Virus record (IMG/VR): IMGVR_UViG_3300033144_002007
Coordinates: 1-22,908 of that record
Reading direction: 5' to 3' (one strand)
Source of the DNA: a virus
DNA: 22,908 nucleotides
Each line of letters starts with the position of its first letter. Within the stretch, counting starts at the first letter, position 1. This document shows, piece after piece, positions 1-6,949 of the stretch. The notes under the pieces were generated by a model that was given only the letters and a program-made list of their open reading frames with translations, was not told the DNA's origin and searched no databases. The translations under genes were made by a program, and so were the position numbers.

Positions 1-1434
1 ATGCAGGAGCAGAACCCGATTGCCCCGCAGACCCGTAAATCCAATGCTCAGGAGCTTGTATTCGATACAGCCAAGGGGACAGGGCTTAAGAGTCAGTACA
101 GGCTGGCTACAGCCCGTAACGTGGACGCTGGTAAGTCTCAGGGTATTCACTACCTCCATCTTAGCGAGGAAGCCATGTACCAGGGCGGGGGTCACGATCT
201 GCTGTCTGGTCTGCTACAGTGTGTCCCGCCCGTGACAGCCCCGATTGACACGGAGATATTCAGGGAGTCCACGGCCAAGGGATACGGCAACTCGTTCCAG
301 GAGGACGTGTTTAAGGCATACGCCGAGGGAGCCTATCCGTACTATGTTCAGGATGACATCACATACGCTTGGTACTCTCCAACGTCTGATTGGGTATTAG
401 TATTCATCCCCTGGTTTGTACACCCGTGGTATTCCATGCCGTTTGAGGGTGAGGCCCAAAAAGAAGCTATCTTATTGAAAATCAAGAAGAAAGTCTTCAA
501 TAAAGACGCTATGAAATGGGGGGACAGCGAAGAAAAGAAGCTACGGGACAAGCTCAACCTAACCTTAGAGCAACTCAACTGGCGGGCCTGGTGTATCGAG
601 AACCAGTGCAGGGGATCAATAGATATATTCAGGCAGGAGTATCCGGCAACGGTTGAGGAAGCGTTTTTATCAGGCGGCCTGAACGTGTTTGACAAGGAGT
701 TCTGCGACGAGATCGAGGCCGAGTGCGTCGGTCCTGTCCTGGTGGGTGACGTAGTGGACAGGATGGGCAAGCCGAAGATCAGGCGAAACAAGCACGGTCA
801 TTTCAGGCTGTGGGAAAAGCCGGACGAGAACAAAGACTATGTGATGCTGATTGATAGTGCTGGTGGCATAAAGCAGTCACACAGGGACGAGAACAGAGAG
901 CCGGACCCTTCCTGTATTGACGTATTTGAGCATGTTTCCGGCAAGCAGGTTGCTCAATGGCACGGGCATATAGATTACGACATGATAGCCGATACTGCCG
1001 AAATGATCGGGCTTATTTACGGCAAGGCCATAGCGTGCGTCGAGCTTAACAACCATGGCTATACGGTGGTTGCTGATCTGGCACGCAAAAAATATCCCAT
1101 GTATGAGGCAAGGCCAAACGAGCCCGGCTGGCTGACCACTAAGAAGACCAAGCCGCAAATGGTGGATGACCTGATTCGTATGGCAAGAGATGGGCAGTTG
1201 CAGATTATGTGCAAGGAGACGGTATCGGAGATGCGGACATTCGTGGAGGAGTCCGGCAAATACGGCGCTGCTTCGGGATGCCATGACGAGAGGGTTGATA
1301 CGGCGGGCATGGCGGCCTGTATGATGACCATGCTGCCGAGGCGATTCCGAGAGCCACAAAAGGAGGCGGGAATAATTAACTGGTTAAACAAGGGCCAGAA
1401 AAAGCAGGAATATCAAGAGGTGTATGTACCATGA
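1..1434 (+). CDS. terL: Terminase large subunit, 5'-truncated by the window edge
   Basis: This is the DNA-packaging motor: an N-terminal ATPase that drives DNA into the procapsid through the portal, and a C-terminal RNase H-like nuclease that cuts the concatemer. Visible motifs are a Walker B/catalytic-Glu region (LHLSEEAMY, residues 52-60), a coupling-type motif ESTAKG (89-94), and nuclease acidic positions: D285 in MLIDSAGG, E348 in VELNNHG, and HDER at 428-431 with D433. Walker A normally lies about 80-100 residues before Walker B, and only 54 residues are present here. The ATG at position 1 is therefore probably an internal Met and the true start is upstream. The stop overlaps the next gene by ATGA. 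The family call is firm; the exact terminase subfamily is not. Confidence 0.93.
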   Translation: MQEQNPIAPQTRKSNAQELVFDTAKGTGLKSQYRLATARNVDAGKSQGIHYLHLSEEAMYQGGGHDLLSGLLQCVPPVTAPIDTEIFRESTAKGYGNSFQEDVFKAYAEGAYPYYVQDDITYAWYSPTSDWVLVFIPWFVHPWYSMPFEGEAQKEAILLKIKKKVFNKDAMKWGDSEEKKLRDKLNLTLEQLNWRAWCIENQCRGSIDIFRQEYPATVEEAFLSGGLNVFDKEFCDEIEAECVGPVLVGDVVDRMGKPKIRRNKHGHFRLWEKPDENKDYVMLIDSAGGIKQSHRDENREPDPSCIDVFEHVSGKQVAQWHGHIDYDMIADTAEMIGLIYGKAIACVELNNHGYTVVADLARKKYPMYEARPNEPGWLTTKKTKPQMVDDLIRMARDGQLQIMCKETVSEMRTFVEESGKYGAASGCHDERVDTAGMAACMMTMLPRRFREPQKEAGIINWLNKGQKKQEYQEVYVP

Positions 1435-1658
1435 TTACTCTAACCCCGCCTGACAAATGCCCCGCTTGTGGCTTGGAGCACGAAAAGGCCAAGGATGAGG
1501 GATTTGAGGACGGTTTCCTAATGTTCTCCATCCCCACGGCTGGCGTTTGTCATTACACATGCCCTCGTTGTTTCTGCGTAATGATGAACCGTGAGTGCTT
1601 TGAGAACCAGGCAGCGATTAAGGAAGCAAGCGAGTCCAGAATAGTAGGGGTGAGATAA
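1431..1658 (+). CDS. Small zinc-ribbon-like protein
   Basis: A 75-residue protein of unknown role. It has two CxxC pairs: CPAC at residues 10-13 and CPRC at 44-47, with extra cysteines at 40 and 49. This arrangement fits one structural zinc site. The start is supported by the ATGA overlap with the terminase stop and by AGAGG about 10 bases upstream, so it is probably translationally coupled. Its stop overlaps an ATG (TAATG) at 1658. Its position just after the terminase could suggest a packaging or DNA-binding accessory, but nothing in the sequence proves that. Confidence 0.75.
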   Translation: MITLTPPDKCPACGLEHEKAKDEGFEDGFLMFSIPTAGVCHYTCPRCFCVMMNRECFENQAAIKEASESRIVGVR

Positions 1659-1695
1659 TGCCATTTCTATATCACAAAGGAGCCACCGTGCGCCC

Positions 1696-1863
1696 GTGTA
1701 TTCGGACACGGAGTCCGGTGCGGCTCAAAAAGAACTGGAACGAATGCTAAGAGAGCAAATCCGCAGAAAGACCGGCTATGCGCCTAAGAGACGCAAGCGA
1801 TTTCCGGAGAAATGGCTGAGATGGATTGCAAAGAACACGGGGAAGTTGAATGCCAAAAGTTAA
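1696..1863 (+). CDS. Small basic hypothetical protein, possibly frameshifted at its 5' end
   Basis: A 55-residue, Lys/Arg-rich, probably helical protein (for example GYAPKRRKRFPEKWLRWIA) if started at GTG 1696. GGAG at 1679-1682 lies 13 bases upstream, which is longer than usual. A better-placed ATG at 1658 overlaps the previous stop as TAATG, but its frame closes at 1750 after 30 residues. Joining the two frames near the CCC at 1693-1695 would give one 68-residue protein. So this may be a GTG-started gene, or one gene broken by a missing base. The function is not recognised. Its 3' end overlaps the next gene by 14 bases. Confidence 0.5.
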   Translation: MYSDTESGAAQKELERMLREQIRRKTGYAPKRRKRFPEKWLRWIAKNTGKLNAKS

Positions 1864-2005
1864 GAAGAATGAGTCCGGAAAAGATTATATAGCACGCTGT
1901 ATTCCTGTCAGGCGCAGGGAGCATCCCGACGAGTCCCGTGAGCGATCCATCAGGGTGTGCTTTGAGCTATGGCGTGAACACAAAAACACGAAAGGGGCAA
2001 AATGA
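1850..2005 (+). CDS. Short basic hypothetical protein
   Basis: A 51-residue ORF. It starts with ATG preceded by GGGGA at 1839-1843, a good ribosome-binding site with about six bases of spacing. It overlaps the previous gene by 14 bases, and its TGA overlaps the GroES-like ATG as ATGA. The product is highly charged: RRREHP and ESRERS in the middle, and the C-terminal half (about residues 33-46) could be a helix. It has no recognised domain. The tight overlaps on both sides and the good SD site make it more likely real than chance despite its length. Confidence 0.6.
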   Translation: MPKVKKNESGKDYIARCIPVRRREHPDESRERSIRVCFELWREHKNTKGAK

Positions 2006-2265
2006 ATCTCATGCCATTAGGCCAGAGAGTTCTTGTTAAGCGCAAGCCGGAATTGACACAAACAAAGGGTGGGATATTCATACCCGACTCATGCACAGAA
2101 AAACCAATGGAGGGTGAAATTGTTAGTATTGGTGATGAGGTCGAGAAGGTTAAGGCTGGCGACAAGGTGCTGTTTGCGAAGTTTGCAGGCGTTGAAATTG
2201 TCTCAAACGATGATGGTCAGTTCCTAATCATGGCCGAACAGGAAATATTGGGGAAAATTGAATGA
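2002..2265 (+). CDS. groES: GroES-type co-chaperonin (Cpn10 family)
   Basis: This is the lid of the GroEL folding cage; a phage copy would act in the host cytoplasm, probably on virion proteins. The 87-residue product keeps the family signature: PLGQRVLVK (5-13); a mobile loop with GGIFI (23-27), where the hydrophobic IFI would contact GroEL like IVL of E. coli GroES; GDKVLF (53-58); and a C-terminal FLIMAEQEIL (74-83). It is shorter than the usual ~95-97 residues. The missing part is the roof hairpin, leaving only about five residues between the IGD turn and KAGD. AAAGGGG ends four bases before the ATG, and both ends overlap neighbours by ATGA. No GroEL gene is in the window, so a host GroEL partner is inferred. 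Confidence 0.93.
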   Translation: MNLMPLGQRVLVKRKPELTQTKGGIFIPDSCTEKPMEGEIVSIGDEVEKVKAGDKVLFAKFAGVEIVSNDDGQFLIMAEQEILGKIE

Positions 2266-2759
2266 CTGAATCAAACGTAATCAAATTAGACTGGTACGGG
2301 GATTACGACATCCAAGTAATCCCAAGCACAAAAAGCGGGGAGGCTTATTCTACTGTTGGTGGTTTTAAAATAGACCAGGATTGGGGCGGAATGAGAGAGC
2401 TAAAAAATGGTTATCAGGCAATCTACCACAAGACATTTATGTTCCGTGTTGCGCCATGGTTAAACAACGAGATCATAACAAAATTTCTTGTTAATGTAGA
2501 AAAGATATATTTATTAAAGCAACTCGGCGTAAACGGCCTTCCACCCGTTGAAAGATTAATTAAAGCAGGGGGCGAAAAGGTCTCGGCCGCAACCGAAGAA
2601 CTTGTTGAAGATGTGGCAGACATGTTTCTAAATGAGTTGTTGAAAGAGAAAACAAAAGATAAAGAGATATATTATTTTCAAAGAGCAAAGTGGAGAATCC
2701 ACAACGAACACAACGAGATTATTAGAGCAAGGTTTAATTTCTTAATACTGGACAAATAA
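2262..2759 (+). CDS. Hypothetical protein
   Basis: A 165-residue soluble-looking protein that I do not recognise. The first half has mixed beta/aromatic character (LDWYGDYDIQVIP). The second half is helical and charged, with KVSAATEELVEDVADMF around residues 106-122. It starts at an ATGA overlap with the co-chaperonin gene and ends one base before the next ATG, so it belongs to the same transcription unit. Its wording is more A/T-rich than the terminase and portal genes (many AAA, TTA and ATA codons), which could indicate a later acquisition. No membrane segment or signal peptide is visible. Confidence 0.75.
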   Translation: MTESNVIKLDWYGDYDIQVIPSTKSGEAYSTVGGFKIDQDWGGMRELKNGYQAIYHKTFMFRVAPWLNNEIITKFLVNVEKIYLLKQLGVNGLPPVERLIKAGGEKVSAATEELVEDVADMFLNELLKEKTKDKEIYYFQRAKWRIHNEHNEIIRARFNFLILDK

Positions 2760-2760
2760 A

Positions 2761-2952
2761 ATGATTGAATATGGAAAAGAATTAGATCGAATGGAAAGGA
2801 CAATATCGAAAGAATATAGACATGTCTCCCCGTGTGTAGCAGCAATGGGTAGAATGGCAGCGCTGAAAAAAGAAGCAGAGGCGATTAAGGTCTTTGCCAA
2901 GAAAGTGGAAGAAGACTACACGGTTTACGACATGGAGTTCAATAAAAAATGA
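2761..2952 (+). CDS. Small helical hypothetical protein
   Basis: A 63-residue protein, rich in Lys and Glu, that reads as one or two helices (GRMAALKKEAEAIKVFAKKV, about residues 30-49). The ATG follows the previous stop by one base, and its own stop overlaps the portal start as ATGA. I do not recognise it. Its position directly before the portal and its helical character would fit a small accessory of packaging or capsid assembly, but this is context only. Confidence 0.65.
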   Translation: MIEYGKELDRMERTISKEYRHVSPCVAAMGRMAALKKEAEAIKVFAKKVEEDYTVYDMEFNKK

Positions 2953-4751
2953 CAATTGAAACACCCGACAACGAAAAATATCAAGCCCTGGTTGATAAGT
3001 GTGTCGAGCTATACAAAGAGTTCGGCAAGTCCGAGTATCGAGACAAGAAGATACAGGAGATCAAGGACGGTATTGAGCGGTATGAGCAGAGGGCTCCAAA
3101 AGCCACGTTTCCATGGGACGATGCGTACAACGTGTATCTCCCCTTGGTAACTATCACTATCGACAACCTGGAGCCTCGTCTGGTTGCCGGTCTCATAGGC
3201 AGAGACCCCATTGTTTCATTCGGCGACAACCTGAGTGATGCTGATGAGCTGATCGAGAACTGGTATAACGAGGAGCTAAAAACCGTTGTTAAGGTTGGCG
3301 GCATTGCCACAACATGCGTGCATGCTATCCTGAAAGAAGGCACATGGTTTGCCTATCCTGAGTACGATTTTAACGAGAGGGAGTTGACAGACTACGAATA
3401 TGACGAGGACGGCCGTATCGTCATGGACGGCGACACACCGGTTAAGCGCACCAGCATGGAGACCATTTTTGAGGGCGGCACGGTCAACACTATCCCATTC
3501 AATGATGTTTACTGTGCCGATGATTTAGGCACGATAAAAGAGTGGGAGAATGCTGATAAGATCATAAAAGTGAGGCCCACCTACAGTGAACTGATGCAGA
3601 ACAAGAAAAGCTATATGAATATCGGTCCGTGGCTGCTCTCTGCCAAATCCCAAAGAAAGCTCAAGGACAAGACTCCTGACCAGATAATAGCGGGGGTTGA
3701 TGTAACGGGCAAAGAAGTTATCGACTGCATAGAGTGTCATTTGTCTTTCCCGATAGCTAATCTGAGGAAAGAGGAGGTTGACGAGGAGAAGCAAACCGAC
3801 TTTACGGAGCAAAGAATTATTGCCACAGTTGCCTTAAAAACCAAGTCTATTATTAAGTTTGTTATTCAAAGCGATGTCAGCATGAATAACGAGTCCCTGA
3901 TAAAGAGGGTGCGGCTGTACCCAGAAGAAGGCCGAAGTTTTGGGACCGGCATTTACGGCAAGATGAAGGCTATCCAGGATGGTGCATCAACTATGTTCAG
4001 CCAGTTAATGAACGTGGTCGTAATATGTATGCTGCCGTGGTATTTTTACGAGGACGGGTCTGGCGTGCAGGGCAAGCAGGAGATATATCCAGGAGCGGGA
4101 GTGAAAGTCCAGGATATAGGCAAGATTTTGTTCCCCAAGTATAATATAAACCCGGCTCAATACGCAGGCTTTCTTGATATATGGCTTTCGTTGTGGGAGA
4201 AGTTGGGCGGGATTTCCGATCCACAGATAGGCAAGCCCACGGAGAAACAGAAAACCGCCACAGAGATAATGACGGTAGTTGAGGAAGGCAACATCAAGCA
4301 CAACTACCAGTCTAAAGGATTTAAAGACGAGTTTCTCCAAGTGCTCAGGATGCTCTATGACTTATATTATCAATACATGCCGTATGATAAAACCATAGAG
4401 ATTGAGGGCGAGGACGGCAAAGAAGAGGCCCCGTTTCCAAGGGCGTTGATGAGACGGCCCGATAACTTCAGGTTGACAGGAAGCACTGAAAGAGCTAATA
4501 AGCTGATTGAGCGCAAAGAAAATGAGGACATGTTTAATATGCTGCGGGGAGACCCCTTGGCGAATCCTATTAAACTTATAGAGAATCTTTTACAGTCCTA
4601 TGGGCGTGAGGATGTTAAAGAATACATTTCACCGGAACTTGGGCAGATAGCTCAAATAATCGAGCAAGACCCACGCATAGTCCAGGTACTAATGCAGACC
4701 GTGCAAGAATATACACAGCAAGCGGACGGTGAACAACAAGGTGCAGGTTAA
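2949..4751 (+). CDS. Portal protein (podovirus/P22-type)
   Basis: The dodecameric portal at one capsid vertex, through which DNA enters and leaves; it binds terminase, scaffold and adaptor. At 600 residues it is in the usual size range. The N-terminal FPWDDAYN followed by VYLPL (residues 54-66) matches the common 'WP...A.N...P' motif of this portal type. Residues ~337-360 contain YGKMKAIQDGASTMFSQLMN, the conserved helical segment of the stem/wing region. Residues ~432-448 (EKQKTATEIMTVVEEGN) match the typical 'ATE' helix before the long C-terminal helices. The C-terminus is Gln-rich (EYTQQADGEQQG). It starts at an ATGA overlap. The call is strong from motifs, size and position between terminase and scaffold. 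Confidence 0.9.
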   Translation: MTIETPDNEKYQALVDKCVELYKEFGKSEYRDKKIQEIKDGIERYEQRAPKATFPWDDAYNVYLPLVTITIDNLEPRLVAGLIGRDPIVSFGDNLSDADELIENWYNEELKTVVKVGGIATTCVHAILKEGTWFAYPEYDFNERELTDYEYDEDGRIVMDGDTPVKRTSMETIFEGGTVNTIPFNDVYCADDLGTIKEWENADKIIKVRPTYSELMQNKKSYMNIGPWLLSAKSQRKLKDKTPDQIIAGVDVTGKEVIDCIECHLSFPIANLRKEEVDEEKQTDFTEQRIIATVALKTKSIIKFVIQSDVSMNNESLIKRVRLYPEEGRSFGTGIYGKMKAIQDGASTMFSQLMNVVVICMLPWYFYEDGSGVQGKQEIYPGAGVKVQDIGKILFPKYNINPAQYAGFLDIWLSLWEKLGGISDPQIGKPTEKQKTATEIMTVVEEGNIKHNYQSKGFKDEFLQVLRMLYDLYYQYMPYDKTIEIEGEDGKEEAPFPRALMRRPDNFRLTGSTERANKLIERKENEDMFNMLRGDPLANPIKLIENLLQSYGREDVKEYISPELGQIAQIIEQDPRIVQVLMQTVQEYTQQADGEQQGAG

Positions 4752-4757
4752 GATTTG

Positions 4758-5015
4758 ATGACCGAATTTAACTGGCAGGAGATTAGAGACTACAGGGAAA
4801 AGGAGATTGAGCAGACCGTTCTTCTGATTCAGGACATTTGGAAGGACAACAGAAGCCCTGACTACTTTAAAGGCGTGATGGATTTATTCTCAAGGATTAT
4901 TTTGTTGCCTAAGAAATTATGCAAAAAAGATGAACTGGAATATATTGAGGATATGGTCAACCAAGAATTTAAACGTGTAGAGATAGACTTATTAAGAAAG
5001 GCTATCCGTGATTAA
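4758..5015 (+). CDS. Small helical hypothetical protein
   Basis: An 85-residue, mostly alpha-helical protein with DYREKEIEQTVLLIQDIW near the N-terminus and many charged residues. I chose ATG 4758 over the in-frame TTG at 4755. The SD is weak (AAGGTG about 14 bases upstream), so expression may depend on coupling to the portal gene, whose stop lies six bases before. Its TAA overlaps the next ATG as TAATG. The function is not recognised. Confidence 0.7.
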   Translation: MTEFNWQEIRDYREKEIEQTVLLIQDIWKDNRSPDYFKGVMDLFSRIILLPKKLCKKDELEYIEDMVNQEFKRVEIDLLRKAIRD

Positions 5016-5170
5016 TGGAAAAACTACTGAATAAACTTTGGTTTTGGTTGAACTATTTAAAATACAAAAAGTTTTGCCAAAAGGTTGAGGCGGCGAACTA
5101 TAACAAAGAAAATATTTGGTGGCATTATAGAATAGGGTTTATATGTATGCCACCAATGGATAATTTTTAA
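5015..5170 (+). CDS. Short aromatic-rich hypothetical protein
   Basis: A 51-residue ORF whose ATG overlaps the previous stop (TAATG). It is rich in Trp, Tyr, Phe and Lys: LWFWLNYLKYKKF near the N-terminus and WWHYRIGFICMPPM near the end. It could bind membranes or nucleic acid, but I do not recognise it. Support for translation is only the overlapping start and its place in a run of tightly packed small genes; no independent strong SD is visible. Confidence 0.45.
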   Translation: MEKLLNKLWFWLNYLKYKKFCQKVEAANYNKENIWWHYRIGFICMPPMDNF

Positions 5171-5171
5171 T

Positions 5172-5270
5172 ATGACTTATGAGACAAAAGAAATTTTGAA
5201 GGCTCTTATTCGCTCCTTAAAATTTGCTGCCAAGATGTTTGAGAAGGTGCTTAAGGGAGAGAAAACATAA
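5172..5270 (+). CDS. Very small amphipathic-helix protein
   Basis: A 32-residue ORF starting one base after the previous stop. The product looks like a single amphipathic helix: ILKALIRSLKFAAKMFEKVL alternates hydrophobic and basic residues, ending in a KGEK tail. It could bind membranes or be a peptide partner of a larger protein. Translation is not certain. No good SD precedes the ATG, so coupling to the upstream gene would be needed. It is the last ORF before the non-coding gap and terminator. Confidence 0.4.
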   Translation: MTYETKEILKALIRSLKFAAKMFEKVLKGEKT

Positions 5271-5435
5271 TAAGACATAAGTAATCCAAAATAATATTCT
5301 CGCATTGCCTCCTTACGCTCGCAATGTGAAGGCTAACTTCGATTCGACCCTCGTTAGAGAAATCCAACGGGGGTTTTTTATTATCCAGCTTTTAAGCTGA
5401 GAAACCGGCCACGAGCCGAGGAAGGGAGAAAGACT
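5271..5435. other. Non-coding gap with several inverted repeats before the capsid block
   Basis: 165 bases without a convincing gene. From left to right it contains: a hairpin with arms CGCATTGC (5301-5308) and GCAATGTG (5321-5328); the terminator described separately; a short palindrome CAGCT/AGCTG (5386-5399); and CGGC/GCCG (5406-5418) just before the scaffold SD (GGGAG near 5424). A possible -10-like TAATAT is present near 5292 without a good -35, so I do not call a promoter. The gap separates the portal cluster from the capsid block. Confidence 0.6.
5348..5379 (+). terminator. Probable intrinsic terminator between portal and scaffold operons
   Basis: Arms CCCTCGTT (5348-5355) and AACGGGGG (5366-5373) form an 8-bp stem with one G-U pair and a ten-base loop, followed at once by six T residues (5374-5379). 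A competing pairing CTAAC (5333-5337) with GTTAG (5353-5357) would sequester part of the left arm, so read-through could be partial or regulated. Confidence 0.6.
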
Positions 5436-6308
5436 ATGCCAGAAGAAAAAAAAGAAGAACTGGACGTCGAAGAAAAGGAAGACGAGACCAAGGACGATTC
5501 TTTGGAAGACGTACTTCTTGAAGGTCTTGAAAAAGAAGAACAAGAAGAAGTTGATCTTGGCGAAGAATCAGAGAAAGAGGAAGACGAACCTTCTAAAAAG
5601 AAGAAGACCAGCGACAAAGACGATGCTGAGAAGACCGAGCTTGAATCTTTAAAAGAGCAGCTCAGCGAATTGCGAAACGACAAGATAGACCTGAACAAGG
5701 CCCTTCACCAGGCACGACAAAAAGCCAAGGCGACTAAAAAGGAAGTTGAAGCGCCTCTTACGGATGCACAGTTGCTTAAGATTCTTGACGAGGCCGATAA
5801 TGACCCGCAGACAGTATTGAACGTGGTTCGCTACCAGGCCGAGCAAGCGGCAAGGAAGATTTCAGGAGAGGCGATTTCCGGTGCTGAACTAAAGCGAAAA
5901 CAGAGAGAGTCGGACAAGGTTCTGTATGAAATGTACCCGTCTCTATCTGATGAATCTTCGGATATAAGGAAGGCTGTTGATGAAACCAAGTCATATTACG
6001 GCTTGGACGGTAATCCGCTTGGAGATTTTTTCGCAACCGGAGTCCAAGTGTTGAGTGCACTACCGGGGCTTCTTTCCGCTGCTGAAAAGCGTGGGGAGGA
6101 AAAGGCCCTGAAAGGCAAGGCCGATGACAGAAGAAAGAAAAGCATTAAGGATAATCTCTCTCATGCAAAGGGCGGTAAAAAGTCTTTTGTAACGGGATTA
6201 TCAGAGTCACAGGCCGAAACTGCGAAACAACTTGGACTCAGCGAACCGCAAATGAAAACCTTTAAGAAAATTGTCGGCAAAGCAACATCCGTGTCGGTGG
6301 GGGAGTAG
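5436..6308 (+). CDS. Capsid scaffolding protein
   Basis: Scaffold that directs procapsid assembly and leaves before or during packaging. The evidence is composition and position. Residues 1-65 are extremely Glu/Asp/Lys-rich. Residues ~65-100 read as a coiled coil (LESLKEQLSELRNDKIDLNK). A helical middle follows, and a basic C-terminal helix-turn-helix-like end (LSESQAETAKQLGLSEPQMK, ~253-272) is of the kind that contacts capsid protein in phage scaffolds. The 290-residue length is typical. It sits between the portal and major capsid protein with a strong SD (GGGAG). No protease motif is seen in it. Confidence 0.85.
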   Translation: MPEEKKEELDVEEKEDETKDDSLEDVLLEGLEKEEQEEVDLGEESEKEEDEPSKKKKTSDKDDAEKTELESLKEQLSELRNDKIDLNKALHQARQKAKATKKEVEAPLTDAQLLKILDEADNDPQTVLNVVRYQAEQAARKISGEAISGAELKRKQRESDKVLYEMYPSLSDESSDIRKAVDETKSYYGLDGNPLGDFFATGVQVLSALPGLLSAAEKRGEEKALKGKADDRRKKSIKDNLSHAKGGKKSFVTGLSESQAETAKQLGLSEPQMKTFKKIVGKATSVSVGE

Positions 6309-6311
6309 ACT

Positions 6312-6938
6312 ATGAAAACAAAAAAGACCGTAGAAAAAAAGAAACCAGGAAGACCAAAAACAAAACCACAGGCTTTAACTCCTGAGGAAATGGCAATCTT
6401 TCAGAGAGTCCGGTCCGAGGCCGATGACTGGAAGACCATCACAGAGGAGTCCGTTGATGATTATTCATTAATGCAAGACCCATTCAAGCTGCCTGATGAA
6501 ATAAAGGAGTTTGAAAAGAGACGAGAGTTCAAGTTCAGGTGGATAGAGAGAACGTCGAGTCGGCTTGATGAGATCAGAAGCGCAAGCGTTCCTCACAAGT
6601 GGTGGATTGTTAACATAGGCTCTTTTCCTACCCTGACACATTTATGCGACCCGATACTGGGTTGTATAAGTCGCCTTGACCAGATGCTTGTATTTAAGCC
6701 CTGGTGGATGTGGGAAAAGCGTATGCAACTTCTTGACGAACTTAATGCGGCTCAGGACAGATCGGGGACTCTGGAAGGAAAGGGCAAAGAAGCAAGAGAT
6801 GGTGTCGTGCTTGTCGGGGGCAAGAAACCTGCCGACAGCATCGAGCCGTTACCGGGGGAGATTAAAGCGGGTGATAAAATCGAATACGAGGAAGTCGGTC
6901 AGGAGGACCATGGCTTTGGTGATCTTGTGACCGAGTAA
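6312..6938 (+). CDS. Hypothetical capsid-block protein with AT-hook-like N-terminus
   Basis: A 208-residue protein of unknown role. The N-terminus is basic and Pro-rich with KKPGRPKTKP (residues 10-19), resembling an AT-hook core (GRPK) or a DNA/RNA-binding tail. The middle is compact and aromatic: FKFRWIERTSSRLDEIRS, then PHKWWIVNIGSF and FKPWWMWEKRMQLLDEL. The C-terminus is acidic and flexible. It starts three bases after the scaffold stop with a GGGGGAG SD. The position between scaffold and decoration genes suggests a virion or assembly protein. The fold is not recognised. Confidence 0.75.
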   Translation: MKTKKTVEKKKPGRPKTKPQALTPEEMAIFQRVRSEADDWKTITEESVDDYSLMQDPFKLPDEIKEFEKRREFKFRWIERTSSRLDEIRSASVPHKWWIVNIGSFPTLTHLCDPILGCISRLDQMLVFKPWWMWEKRMQLLDELNAAQDRSGTLEGKGKEARDGVVLVGGKKPADSIEPLPGEIKAGDKIEYEEVGQEDHGFGDLVTE

Positions 6939-6949
6939 GGAGGTACAAA

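Noticed and set aside
877-1391. Two overlapping minus-strand ORFs within the terminase gene
   Set aside because: The plus strand encodes conserved terminase nuclease motifs over the same bases; the antisense products have no recognisable pattern.
5333-5357. TTCGATT flanked by possible stem, resembling a tRNA T-loop
   Set aside because: The bases flanking the loop do not make a T-stem, and no acceptor, D or anticodon arms can be assembled around it.
5381-5698. Ser/Phe-rich minus-strand ORF at the scaffold start
   Set aside because: It is the antisense of the GAA/GAG/AAG-rich acidic scaffold N-terminus, which leaves the opposite strand free of stops by composition.
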